From the NCBI GenBank assembly GCA_021464415.1, contig CM038466.1, positions 27,219,017 to 27,283,016 of the forward strand: DNA of 64,000 bases. Reading direction: 5' to 3'. The DNA is from Lonicera japonica. Its lineage: Eukaryota > Streptophyta > Magnoliopsida > Dipsacales > Caprifoliaceae. How positions within the stretch are numbered: the first letter of the stretch is position 1; each line of letters starts with the position of its first letter. Below are positions 35,001 through 46,339 of this stretch, one piece after another. The position numbers and the translations under genes are program-made. The notes below the pieces were generated by a model, which was not told the DNA's origin, did not search any database, and was given only the letters and a program-made list of their open reading frames with translations.

Positions 35001-38000
35001 ATTATTGTTTACGACATCAAATTATATTTAATACTAATGTCCTATTATTCAAATAAGCCTGATTTTCTTCTTGTTGTGTTACTTGCCCGAAGAGAATACT
35101 CTTTTTGACGTGTCACGTGTGTCGTTGATGATTTATCTTGTTATTGACATGTTTGGTATTTTTTTTTAATAGAAAACAAATTTTATTGACATGATTTATC
35201 TTTTGCTTTAGCTCTTATCCACTGCTCTTTGACATGTTTGGTATGAATATATGTAGGGCAACAGCTGATGACGATGTAAGACTAAAGGTGCTCTATTGTG
35301 GGATTTGTCACACTGACCTACACTTCCTCAAGAATGAATGGGGGATGTCTACCTATCCTCTTGTTCCAGGGTAAGACCGATCTCCCTCTATATTTAGGCC
35401 TCGTTTGGTTCACGGAAGGGAAATCGATCAATTCCCTTGTCTTTCCCACGGTGATGGGAAACTAAATTTCCTGTCAAGTTGCCTTTCTTGTGTTTGGTAA
35501 AACATGGAAAGTATGTAGGTAAGGGTATTGTTGTCCAAATTTTTTGTAATTAATGCTTGGAAATCACACGGGAAAATCAATCCCATGTGTTTTGAGAGGA
35601 ATGGTTTTACCCCCTACTTTCCCCTCTGTTGGGAAAGTGTTTCCGGAATTTGTACTTACCAAACAAAGGAAAGGAAAGACTTTCCTTTCCTGAGTCCTTG
35701 AATCCGTGAACCAAACGAGGCCTTAGGAGATTTTTAATCCAATCCAAGTGCTTTGGCCGTCGAATCTCTAAAGAGCAATTGAATTCCTTGGACTTGTTTT
35801 TCAAAGGGAAAGGGGGAAAGATAGGCAAAAGCAAGTTGTTGCATAATAATTTCAAAATAGAAAGTACTGTAACATTGCAACTGTAGGTTTAATTGATTAT
35901 ATGGCTTGTGCTTTGGATACGTATGACGTAACTTGCTAATTACACTGTAGAAACTACAAAGGGGGAGTGATGTTTTTTATAATTACTCTATTTTTCTTCT
36001 TTTATTCTTATTAATAAATGTGTACAATGCAATTATGTAGCTTTGAATTGAAATAGTGAAGATGCGTCTCAACGGGGAATACATGAAAGTATGCTTTTCA
36101 TCTATTTCCTTTTCAAGTTAGTGAAAATTATGTGGCACTGAACCAAACAAATTCTTATGATAGGGGAAAGAATATATGCTTATAAATTTTGTTTGGTGTA
36201 TAAGAGGGCCAGTCAACAATAGTTGATCAATAAATAAATGGAGAAAAGCGCGTGCACACATATATATTGGCATTTCGGGCATCCTGCCCCTCGAGAGTTA
36301 TTTCAGTCATTCTAGAGAAGAGTAGTAAATCTAGATGGTTAATTTAAAAATCAAATGGCTCAGATTTTGACAGAAACTACCCGTCAGATCTTCTGTCAAA
36401 ATATGAACCATTTAAGTTTAAACTGTGGTCCGAATTTCTTCGACTCTTCTTAAGAGTGATTTTCAGAGGAGCCCAATACACATTTCTGTCGTCATAATCT
36501 CAGAACATAAATGCTACTGTACTGCGCAGGCATGAGATTATCGGGCAAGTGACAGACGTAGGGAGCAAGGTGACAAAATTCAAAGTCGGAGATAAAGTGG
36601 GAGTTGGGTGCTTGGTGGGGTCATGCGGCTCGTGCCCCAGTTGTTCAGATAACCTTGAGAACTACTGTCCCAAAATGGTACTTACCTATGCTACCCCTTA
36701 CTATGATGGAACCATCACATATGGCGGCTACTCGAATGAAATGGTGGCTAGTGAGCGCTTTGTGATTCGCATCCCAGATAACTTGCCGCTAGATGGCGGT
36801 GCACCGCTTCTCTGTGCTGGCATCACTGTCTACAGTCCAATGAAATATTATGGGCTTGACAAACCGGGGACCAATATCGGAATTGTAGGTCTTGGTGGGC
36901 TCGGTCATGTGGCTGTCAAGTTTGCTAAGGCTTTTGGTGCTAAAGTGACTGTCATTAGTACCTCTGCTAAAAAGAAGGACGAAGCTATTAAGAATCTTGG
37001 CGCCGACTCTTTCTTGGTTAGCAGTAACCCAGAAGAATTGCAGGTAATTTTTTATATCACTTCCAATTACCACATGTAATTCGTTTGGTTTGTTAAATTT
37101 CTAAAATCTTAGTGTACGCTTATATTCATAATTTCATATGAACAAAAACATTACCTGAAATAGGTAAACCATATCATTTCTTACCTAGGTGAAAAATGTT
37201 TTACTTGAACCAAAGGTGCCATTGAACAACAACATTACCTGCACGTTCTTTCTTTTTCTCCTTTCACAAAGTCAAGTTCCATTTCTGAATTGATTAACAT
37301 TTCTAAATTATTTGGTACATATTATGTTATGGTTTTGTTTTTGTATATAGATATAGGTGGCTGCATTATTAACATACTAAGGGCGAGTTTGTTTTTTTAA
37401 CCTTTGATTGATGAATGCTAATTACTGAATCCAAGCTTTGAAGATATTGTTTTTTTTTTATGCTGAGTGAAGCTCTAAATATTATGCGTTTGTATAAACA
37501 ATGGTTTTTAAATTCAGAATTAAGCATTTTGTGGCGCTGATGCCTCTTAATGCTGAATGCTTAATCATTAAAAAAAATAGCCGTTAACCTCTTAATGATT
37601 TAAAAAACAAGCAGTTTATTGTACCTCCGAATGTTTAAAACTCTCTCCCGTTAAGCATTCAGATGCAAAAACAAACACCCTTTTACATATATTTAACCAT
37701 GTGTTAAATGTATATGAAAACACAAATCAGAAGTAATAAATTTCTTATGCCTTTGAGCTTGTGGGTTTGTTCGACCCTAACCAGCTACAAATAGACAACA
37801 TATATCTCCCTCCCCTATTGTAACAGTGCAGGTATTTCATCCAAGAAAGAGTGGTATTGTCATTACTAATATATATTTATAATTCGTATTTCTATAGGCT
37901 GCGGCAGCCTCATTAGATGGTATCATTGACACTGTCTCGGCCTTTCATGCCATCATGCCGCTGATCAATCTCTTGAAGCCCCATGGCAAGTTCATTACCA

Positions 38001-38469
38001 TTGGAGCACCAGAAAAGCCACTCGAACTTCAAGTCTTTCCTCTAATCATGGGTATGTTTGAAGTAGCACCGCTATTCAAAAGTCAAAACTTTTTCAAGAT
38101 TCTAAGTCAACAACCTTAATAAACTAAATATTGTGAGATATGATACCCTGATCTTTAAAATCCAATTTTAACAATGGTCAAAACTTTTTCAAAATTCGAA
38201 GTCAGCCCTAATGACGACTTATATATCGTGAGATTTGGTTTATTGATTTTTTAATTGCAATTTTAATAGGTCGGAGGCTAGTGGGAGGGAGTAGCATTGG
38301 AGGCTTAAAAGAGACTCAAGAGATGATTGATTTCGCGGCCAAGCACAACATCTCCGCCCAGGTCGAGGTTGTGAAGATGGAGGACGTGAACAAGGCGTTG
38401 GAGCGTCTTGCAAAGGGTGATGTTAGATACCGATTCGTCATTGATGTTGGAAACACCTTAAAGGCCTAG
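32051..38469 (+). CDS. CAD-B: zinc-dependent alcohol dehydrogenase, CAD/mannitol/8-hydroxygeraniol dehydrogenase family
   Basis: The exons are 32051-32151, 35257-35370, 36530-37043, 37898-38051 and 38270-38469, all with GT-AG introns, giving 360 codons, the usual family length. Catalytic zinc ligands and relay are intact: Cys51, Thr53 and His56 in CGICHTDLH, His73-Glu74 (GHE) and Cys167 (LLCAGIT). Structural zinc is bound by Cys104, 107, 110 and 118. The Rossmann motif GLGGLG (192-197) with VISTS (214-218 region) fits NADP(H) use. No signal peptide is present, so it is expected in the cytosol. The family oxidises or reduces alcohol/aldehyde pairs such as cinnamyl alcohols, mannitol or 8-hydroxygeraniol; the N-terminus [15 protein letters not shown] is close to 8-hydroxygeraniol and mannitol dehydrogenase types. 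The substrate cannot be decided from sequence. Intron 1 is large (3.1 kb) and repeat-laden. Confidence 0.95.
32152..32965 (+). repeat. Three diverged direct copies of a ~170-200-bp segment in CAD-B intron 1
   Basis: The landmark TTTATGCACCGATT with TTTGAGATTTGATTTTGATC recurs near 32203, 32665 and 32823. Each copy is followed by CTGCATTATCTAT, AATGCTCTTAC and a TAGATC...CCGG segment. The first copy begins at the intron donor itself, so the triplication grew out of the 5' end of the intron. Confidence 0.75.
33073..33307 (-). mobile_element. SINE-like retroposon in CAD-B intron 1
   Basis: It is flanked by a 16-bp duplication ACTTAATATGTGCCCT (33057-33072 and 33308-33323). On the minus strand GAGTTCGAATTCCGC resembles a tRNA B box. 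Both ends carry ACCATCTTACCCAAAAGCTT as a terminal direct repeat, which is unusual for a SINE and could instead mean a small terminal-repeat element. The long target duplication supports retroposition. Confidence 0.65.
33892..34040 (-). mobile_element. tRNA-derived SINE in CAD-B intron 1
   Basis: On the minus strand it starts GCCCAGTGGTAGGCAAACTC (A box), continues with GGTCATGGGTTCGACTCATG (B box), and ends in a T/A-rich tail. It is flanked by a 12-bp duplication GCCTCATTTTTC (33880-33891 and 34041-34052). Confidence 0.85.
35397..35722. mobile_element. Tourist-like MITE in CAD-B intron 2
   Basis: The perfect inverted ends GGCCTCGTTTGGTTCACGGA and TCCGTGAACCAAACGAGGCC are flanked by TTA (35394-35396 and 35723-35725). 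It is 326 bp, begins 26 bp after the intron donor, and belongs to the same family as 18050-18370. Confidence 0.93.
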
Positions 38470-38610
38470 ACGATTACGAGTTTTAGCACATTATTGATCT
38501 AAAATTTGATGGATATTCATACAGCATTTGTTCTTATATGAATACTTTTAGGTTTTTGTTCTTTTGGCGTGTTTTAATGCAAACTATGGGAATAAGAATA
38601 AGGTGTTTTA

Positions 38611-39102
38611 GAGTGAAAATTGGCTGTGGTTACTTTGTTGCAGTGTTTTCCTTTTACTGTTTGCAATTCCATATTTTTGTTCTTTGGGAAGAAACCATTT
38701 ATGGTCCGTGAATCCCATTTAATTTCCTTTGTTTTAAAAAAATAACATTTTCCTACAAAAAAGTGCAGCGTAATATGACTATTTTTCAAAACTAAGACTC
38801 CGTTTGATTGCAAGGTAGAAAAAGAAAATAAATTTAGTTAGTTTTGGTGAAAATATGAAAAATAAGTTAGTGATAGAGGTGATATCCTCTTGATTTTTAA
38901 GTTTTTAGTTAGTTTTAGAGTGAAAATTGGCTGTGGTTACTTTGTTGCAGTGTTTTCCTTTTACTGTTTGCAATTCCATATTTTTGTTCTTTGGGAAGAA
39001 ACCATTTATGGTCCGTGAATCCCATTTAATTTCCTTTGTTTAAAAAAAATAACATTTTCCTACAAAAAAGTGCAGCGTAATATGACTATTTTTCAAAACT
39101 AA
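38611..39102 (+). repeat. 317-bp tandem duplication in the CAD-B 3' flank, including a partial MITE
   Basis: Sequence beginning GAGTGAAAATTGGCTGTGG at 38611 is repeated from 38928 with only a few differences. Each copy ends in the start of a GGCTCCGTTTGATTGCAAGG MITE. The first copy keeps only about 120 bp of the MITE, the second the whole element. The MITE therefore inserted before the duplication. Confidence 0.9.
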
Positions 39103-39386
39103 GGCTCCGTTTGATTGCAAGGTAGAAAAAGAAAATAAATTTAGTTAGTTTTGGTGAAAAGATGAAAAATAAGTTAGTGATAGAGGTGATATCCTCTTGA
39201 TTTTTAAGTTTTTGCATGAAGAAATTTTCTTTGCATGGTGGTGATGAAAAATTTTCCAAAAAAAATATAGAAGGATTGAGGATATCTACTTATAAAATGA
39301 GCAACATCTCTCACTTAATTTTCTATTTTTTCACATAAACTAACTAAATTTATTTTCATTTTCCATTTTTGCAATCAAACGGAGCC
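39103..39386. mobile_element. Tourist-like MITE downstream of CAD-B
   Basis: The ends GGCTCCGTTTGATTGCAAGG and TTTGCAATCAAACGGAGCC are inverted, with TAA on both sides (39100-39102 and 39387-39389). It is 284 bp, related to 17198-17478. Confidence 0.9.
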
Positions 39387-39389
39387 TAA

Positions 39390-41138
39390 GAGTAGTAATA
39401 TTTGTAACCCTCTCTCAAATGAAGAGTTTATTTATTTATTTTTTATTTTTTTGAGTGCTACTAAAGGCATTCTTAATTTTTAGTTTCAACGCCCATAAAC
39501 ATTTAAATTAGTTATTTAAGCACCCTAATTTGAAAACTAATTACTCTTCTTGCAAACATGGTAGCAAAATAAAATTCCTAAAGGCTCATTGAGAACCAAA
39601 ATCTTCATCTGTTGTCTCCATTTCACTCGCACACACTGCTAAATAAAGAAACCTTTGAACTAAAGCAAGACAAAATTAGGCTCATTACAACTATTTGTAA
39701 AATTTAAAATTATGTTGGCTTTATTCATTCAACAAAAACACGTTTGTTTGTAAATTATTTTAGTCGTTCGAGATTACATCTGAAAAACTACAAGCAAGCT
39801 AATATATAAGCTATTAACGCAATGCATTGAAAGATTACATGGCATTTGAATTTAATTTCCTAGGTGTTGTTTCCTTATAAGCTAAATCTAAAGTTTTCAA
39901 ATCAAGTTCAAAAGGTTTTCAAAATGGTTTTTCTTGTTCCATAAGTGTTTGCACGCCGCAAATTAATTAGTAAACTCTCTAAATTTGGTTTAAAGTTGGT
40001 CGGAGAGATTTTGAGTTAATTCAGGGTCGTTTAAGTGCAAACTAGAGTCAAAATGATTTAAAAAACGAAGTTGGAACAAAACTTCACCAAGCGTACAGGT
40101 ACAAGGATTACTAAGTCGTACCAGTTCGACTTTTGGGCAAATCGGACCAATATAGGTCTTTTAAGTTGGATTGGTCTGGTGTATGAGTTTTCTAAGGACT
40201 TGGATTCATTCAATTCGAACCGGTACACCTCTTTGGACCTGGACCGATCCGGCAAAATAATTTTTATCGCAAATTTCCTATTTAAAAGGTTGTTTCCTAT
40301 TTCAAAAAGGTTTTTGACTCAGGTCTTTTCTTATAAATAAAAACCACTACCTTAGATCAACAACATAACCTTTTTAACACATGTTTTGGGAGAGTTTTCC
40401 AAACTGTAAAGAGAGATTAAAACCCCAAAATATAAAATTCACATTAAGGTTTTTAATTCACGCCAAAGTAAGCGTTCTTTTTTCAAAAAACAAAACATAT
40501 CCCAAAATGTGTGTAATTCACAAACGGTGTTGAAGAGATCAGTGCGAGACTGGGGCATATGATTCGCTGTGACCTAAATCGTGTGATTCGAGGATGGACT
40601 ATAAGTGCAGAATGTTGAGACTTTTGCAGGTGGCTTGTGCGATTCAAAATGTGTAAGTCTGTACAATTTGAGATTAATTGATTCTGTAAACTTTTGTTCA
40701 TATAATGAATTGTTGAGAATTAATCATGTACTACAGTGATACCTGGTTAATTCTGATGTTTGTTTATTTATTTAATTGCTTTATTAATTGCTGTATGCTA
40801 GAAAAGATTAAACAGATTTTCAAAAATTAAAATCCATATAATTCATGGTTTACTTTTTGAAATACGTTTTTGAGAATTCAACCGTCAAATAACAAATCTA
40901 AGATTAATTAATTTGCTTCCACACTTGCTAACCCACTAGCTTTTTCACTATTCTTAAAGGGCAAAGGCCATCAATATGTATCTAATGATTGGGAATACAA
41001 ATAATCTCGTTGATTTTAATTTCTTCTGTATATCTAATCACAAATATAATATAGAAAAATAAACTAAAACGTTGAAACTATCAGGCGAAATTGAAAATAT
41101 ATACAGTGAAGCCAAATTTTATTTTGTAATTTTCTTTC
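39390..41138. other. Intergenic stretch without recognisable genes
   Basis: Short open frames at 40071-40340 (+), 40058-40255 (-) and 40483-40701 (-) overlap each other on opposite strands and show no family motifs. I see no element ends. Confidence 0.5.
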
Positions 41139-41707
41139 TTAGAGCATCTCTATCGGGTAGGTTAATGATAAATTTACCCTACCCCTCTTCACAGCGGACG
41201 AATTTGTATGGTAGATTTTAAGCAAGTAGGGTAGAGAACGAGTAAATTTACTATATCACTAAATTTCATTCATACGAATGTGCTTCACTCGTATCACTCA
41301 TACGGCTTCAGCTCACCCGTAGGACAATTTTAAAAAAAAAAAGTGATACGAATGTGGGTCACTCGTACGAGTGTGCCTTACTCGTATGACCCAAATGAGT
41401 GAAGCACACTCGTAGGGAGCCATATATATATTCTTTAATTTTTCATATATCCGTTAAAGCTTGGATGGTTTGGACGGTGTTAGAGCATGTGTTAACTATT
41501 TAACTTTGGGGGTAAAATTGCAAATAAGTTTTTAAAGTTTATATTTTAAACAAATTTTTTTTGTATTATTTAAGTGCCATCATTTTTTCATCTATAAAAT
41601 CAAATTTTGCTTACCATTTTTTACTCACTTGTTTACAACATTCCTTCTAGAACACTTTGAAAAAAAGAAAGTTAAATAGAACTTTCTTAATTTAGTACGG
41701 ATGCAAA

Positions 41708-42619
41708 ATGGTGAACCGTGTGTGTGGATCAAATATGTCGCCACATGAAGATGAAGCATTATGCCGATCATATATTACTGGAAGTACAAATGCCATAGTT
41801 GGAAGTTCACAAACAATCGATAAGTTTTGGGATGCTATTAAAATTGAATATCACAAATAGCCTGGGATTGTTCATGAAAGGCATTCAGGATCTCTTCAGT
41901 CACACTACTCTTATATTAGTAAAGCTATTGTGCTGTATGTTACAAAACTTTCGCATGCTATGCAACATCAAACTAGTGAAACAAACAAAATGGATGTGGT
42001 AAGCAAATTTTTTGTTATATATATACATAAATAAATTAGAGTTTAATTGAATTAATTTTATATAAATATTTTTTCTACTGCAACACAGATTAATATGGCT
42101 CGAGAATCTTACCTGTCAGATAAGGGTAAACAATTTATATTTGATCGATGTTACCAGATTCTGAAGCATCAAAAAAAGTATGATTTATCGACAACGTCTT
42201 AAAATACTCGACGTTCACGATTTGGTCCTAAAAATGGTAGGTCATCATCTATAAACTTATGTGATGATTCATCCCCTATTGATATTGAATCGCCTTTTGA
42301 TTGATCGATAGGGAAAACGGCCAAAAAGCTTGCAAAAAAAAAGAAGAATCATGCAGAAGCACTTGCTACCGCACAAGCATCCCTTGAAAAGGCCGAGAAA
42401 ATGGATACAGAAAATTTGTTTTATACAAAGGAAGCCCATGAGTCGAGAATTCGAGTTGAGGATCACATAAGTCAATTGGTTATTTTACGGAAACACGATG
42501 ATAATAAAGCTGCTCGTGAAGAAGAAATGAAGATTCAAGTGGAGGAAAGGCAACAGAGATTAGAGGATGATTCAATCATGAGCATGGACACTACTCACAT
42601 GAATAAACAACAATTTTAG
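41708..42619 (+). pseudogene. PIF/Harbinger ORF1 (Myb/SANT-like, NAM-associated C-terminus)
   Basis: Exon 1 41708-41999 (donor GTAAGC) and exon 2 from 42089 (acceptor ACACAG) read as the DNA-binding helper protein that partners the Harbinger transposase: a SANT-like segment with EDEALCRSYI and DKFWDAIKIEYH, then SHYSYISKAI, and a C-terminal Lys/Glu-rich helix (KKLAKKKKNHAEALATAQASLEKAE). Stops at 41858-41860 (TAG), 42200-42202 (TAA) and 42302-42304 (TGA) break it. Homologues are often annotated as glutathione S-transferase T3-like. Motif reading only. Confidence 0.8.
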
Positions 42620-43036
42620 TACCACAATTGGAGAATGAATGAAATTGCAATGAGGAAACAACAACAATCAGAAATTCAAAAAAAATTCCTTTTGGTCATT
42701 ATTAGTATTTTAAGTTGTTTTTCATATTATTATGGTTATGTTATCATCTCTATGTTATTTTCAGAATTTTGTAATGCAATTTAAATTTTCAAATAAATAA
42801 TAATTTATATTTTAACATAGTTGCAGAAAAGACATATTTTCTATTTGTAGTAAGAAATTATTACTATAAATAAAAAATAATAAAATCACACTAAAGTACT
42901 AGATTTGAAATTGATAAAAGTAATGGTACATCTAATTATATAAAATTTTGAGATGACATATTAATATAATAAATAACTAGTACAAATCATTACATACTAC
43001 TTAATATATTAAAGACAATTAACCAAAACAAATAAA

Positions 43037-44240
43037 TTAGTCACTTTCATTGTTAAAAATTGTCCAAATGTGTTCAACTAAATCATTTCGGAGTCGATTG
43101 TGGATTTCTCGATCTTTCATTTGAACCTCGCGAGTGAGACAATCTTGAAATGTTTATGATGGATCTCGCTCTAGTTCTGCATTTGGAGCAATCTGATTAT
43201 AGTCACAATTTCAAATATAGTCTCGCCCCTCGTCTTCAATTATCATATTGTGTAATAGTATAGAACATTGCATCACCGTAGACAGTGCTTTCTCGTTCCA
43301 CAACTTTGCAGATCGCAAATAAAAGCAAAACGTGCCTGGAGAATTCCAAATGCGCGTTCGACATCTTTTCTTACGCTTTCTTGTTTTTGTGCAAATAACT
43401 TTTGCTTCAGATTTGTTGAATTTTTAAAAATTTTAACAATTGTTGCATATTTAAGATATATACCATTTGTTAAGTATTAGCCCATGGTATATTGGTTGCC
43501 ATTTATTTTAAAATTACACTGAAGTGTACGACCGTGAAAAAAATTAACAAAAACATTTGATCTAGCTAATGCATTTAGATCATTGTTGCTGCCAAGCATG
43601 CCAAAGAACGATTTCCATATCTACGTATCGTATGATGCAACAACCTCCAAGATTATTATTGGTGCATGACAATAACCCTTATATGATCCATGCCAAGCAG
43701 TAGGAGAATTTTTCAACTTTTAATGCATACAATCTATACTTCCAAGCATTCCAAAAATTCTTGTGATGCGTTCTCCGTTGAAAGACGTTGCACATCTGTA
43801 GGCATTGGTGGTCAGCCATACTATTCGCCAAATATGGTTATAATTACTTTGTAATTTTTTTTAAAACGAATTAAACTAGTTGTTTCTGACATGGCTAGAT
43901 ACTCACCCCACATATCTGCACTTGCACCATATGCAAGATTACGTAAAGCAGCTGCCATTTTTTGGTGCCTTGTAAAGCTTGGCCAACCAAAATCATATAA
44001 CTTTTCAACAAAGTAATTATCATAATCGCATACAACATTTAAAATACGATTGAAAATAGGTCGGGACATACGAAAACGACTACAAAATATGTGCACAGGG
44101 TAATTTGCTGTATCAGAAAAATATTCGCTCCATAATCGTCTACCAGCATCTTCTCGTGCTCGATATATTATATTGCATATTGTAACTTCCTTGTTTTGAA
44201 GATATTGAATTATTTCGATTGCCTTGTTTTTTTTTGCCAA
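43037..44240 (-). pseudogene. PIF/Harbinger DDE transposase (HARBI1-like), decayed
   Basis: From 44240 the minus strand reads FCSRFRMSRPIFNRILNVV and KMAAALRNLAYGASADMWGEY, the conserved N-terminal part of plant Harbinger nucleases. The rest continues in broken frames: DLQSCGTRKHCLR near 43295, ESVRKDVERAFGILQARFAF near 43360 (the family's C-terminal ERAFGVLQ motif), and a weak LYYNMIIEDEG near 43245. The DDE domain cuts and joins transposon ends. Multiple stops and frameshifts make it non-functional. Its direction is convergent with ORF1, usual for this superfamily. Confidence 0.8.
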
Positions 44241-44589
44241 TTTGCTTAAATATGATTATTATTTTCGTCATCAAATGTTGAATAATATTGACTAATTAAA
44301 ATTTCTTCTTTTAAACTATCACTCATATTGTGAGAATTTTTGTCATAAAATGAATTTTCTACATCCCTCTTGTGCTCCGCATGTATGTATAATCCCTAAT
44401 CAACATTTAATATTTTATATAGTTATTGTCAAGTTTATGATATACGAGTAATAAATAAATAGATACGCATATTTGAGATCTTTAGTTTTTTAAGATCTTA
44501 AAATTTATTACAACAATGTATAAGGAACACACTCATATTTATATATACATACATTAACATATATATATATGTGTGTGTGTATATATTAC

Positions 44590-44662
44590 AATATTACAAT
44601 AGTACTGCATAGTATTATTACAATAGTACTGCATAGTATTATTACAATAGTACTGCATAGTA
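44590..44662. repeat. Three tandem copies of a 24-bp repeat
   Basis: ATTACAATAGTACTGCATAG recurs with period 24 (AGTACTGCAT at 44601, 44625 and 44649), between the transposase and the plant-mobile-domain-like gene. Adjacent 44700-44815 has degenerate repeats of ATGCAATAGGCCTGCA. Confidence 0.85.
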
Positions 44663-45338
44663 TTTGTGTAAGGATTTTAAGATTTATACAGACTTTGAGG
44701 GATTTACGAAGTAGGCCTGCAGTCTTTATCCTAATTATGCAATAGGCCTGCAACATTTCATCTATATACGAAAAAGGCCTTTAGAGTTTTACCTATTTAT
44801 GCAATAGGCATCAGTTTTTGCTTTCTATTTTAATGTAAACAATAATATATATATATATATATATATAAGGAGTACTTTTTTCAAAGTTCACAGGCAAAAT
44901 AAATATAAAGTGTAATTTTCTTATATAATATTAAATGTAGTTTTGTTATATAATATTAAGCAATTCTGATGTTAAATATGGTTGCCGTATGATGGAGTTG
45001 GGGGGCTGCAATTCTATTTGCTGTTGGGCTGATGGAAAATTGTGTATAATTAGCCCGCATAGTCTTTCTCTATTTGTCTTTACTTAGCGATAGATCTGAG
45101 GCCAAGTGTCAACAGTTTTTACTTTCAATTGAGGGCATGAAGTAGACAAATACTCATATAATACATACTGCGAGAAAAAAATTATTATATTAATAATAAG
45201 TGAGAATAAAATATATAGGATAAAAAGTAATTAAAAGTAATAATACGTAGTAAGATATTTCCATACCTCAATGAATTGTCAAAAACAATCAATATTATTA
45301 GTTCGTTTTTGGCCTGCTATTGGTACAATGGCGTCTAA

Positions 45339-46339
45339 TCAGTAATACACACAAGCAAGAATTACGGAACTCCAATCGTAGTTCCCAATATTGTCTATGT
45401 CCTCAACAAGGGATAGCATACCGAATGGAATGTAGTGTGCTCCATTTGAGAAAAAAAAAACGTAATCAATCACAAAAAAACAAAAAACTCTAACTATAAT
45501 ATGCGGCTCAGTATTTGTAAGAATCATCTCATTCGTTAAATATTCCTTAACAAACTTCACTGGAAATGCATTTGTTTTACATTTTTCAACCAGTGATGGC
45601 ATGCCAGGAAAATATTTAGCAATAACTTTATTGGGGTCCATGTATTTTTGCTCGTTGAATTCGAGTACTGTCTCTCTAACCTCAGAAGATATTCCTATAA
45701 TTAAATATAGTATTAGAAATAAATTAAATTTCATAATCAAAGCCTGTAAAAATAAAGTTTATATTTACCTGTTACGAATGTAAAGTCAAATGGAGTAATA
45801 CCCACTTTGACCATAGGAAGGTAAAAAATATGAGTTTTATTTGACCACCGTTGTATAATTGATATTTCAAGTTTGTGGTCTGATTTAGGCATCTCGATTT
45901 GCCAAAGTCGAGACCAACCACTTTGATCAATAATGCGTTTGACTTCCGGATAATTTGTAACAACCTCACGATAAATTTTACTTGGGCCGTCACAATTACC
46001 GCGTAGGTCATATGTATTACCTTGTGCATTATAATCAGTAATATTTGTGAGAACATAATTTGCTAACCAAGTGTATTGTTTTGTGATACGTCTCCCAGTA
46101 TTATCATCAACAACTTGAAGTTTGTATAGGACCTCTCCAACTTTGGATTGTTCGATAAAATTCCTTGTTGTCTCAGCAGAACTAGCTTTACCCTGTGTCA
46201 CCGGTGACTCTCTCCTTCTACGTAACGAACTGCCTCCACTAGTACTAGCTCTAGGAGGTTCACACATTTCTGTAGGTGTAAACGTAGACGTAGACGCCTT
46301 ATCTTTCTTACTTCGATTTGTTGATTTATTACTAAACAT
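45339..46339 (-). pseudogene. Plant-mobile-domain-like gene inside the Harbinger element
   Basis: Exon 1 46339-45769 begins MFSNKSTNRSKKDKAS, a Ser/Lys-rich head, then a globular part ending MVKVGITPFDFTFVTG. An intron with donor GTAAAT (45768) and acceptor TTATAG (45695) leads to exon 2 45694-45339. Exon 2 has PFGMLSLVEDIDNIGNYDWSSVILACVYY, which matches the pattern of the plant mobile domain (PF10536; MAIN/MAIL-type proteins) where a 'D.D.IG.YDW..A.LA.LYR' segment is typical. A TGA ends the frame at 45339, with similar sequence (LDAIVPIAGQKRTN) continuing beyond, so it is probably truncated. Such domains occur in silencing-related host proteins and in transposons. The function here is unknown; the family call is by pattern only. 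Confidence 0.6.

Noticed and set aside
40058..40701. Overlapping open frames on both strands
   Set aside because: No recognised motifs, no splice support, and opposite strands are open over the same bases, as expected by chance.
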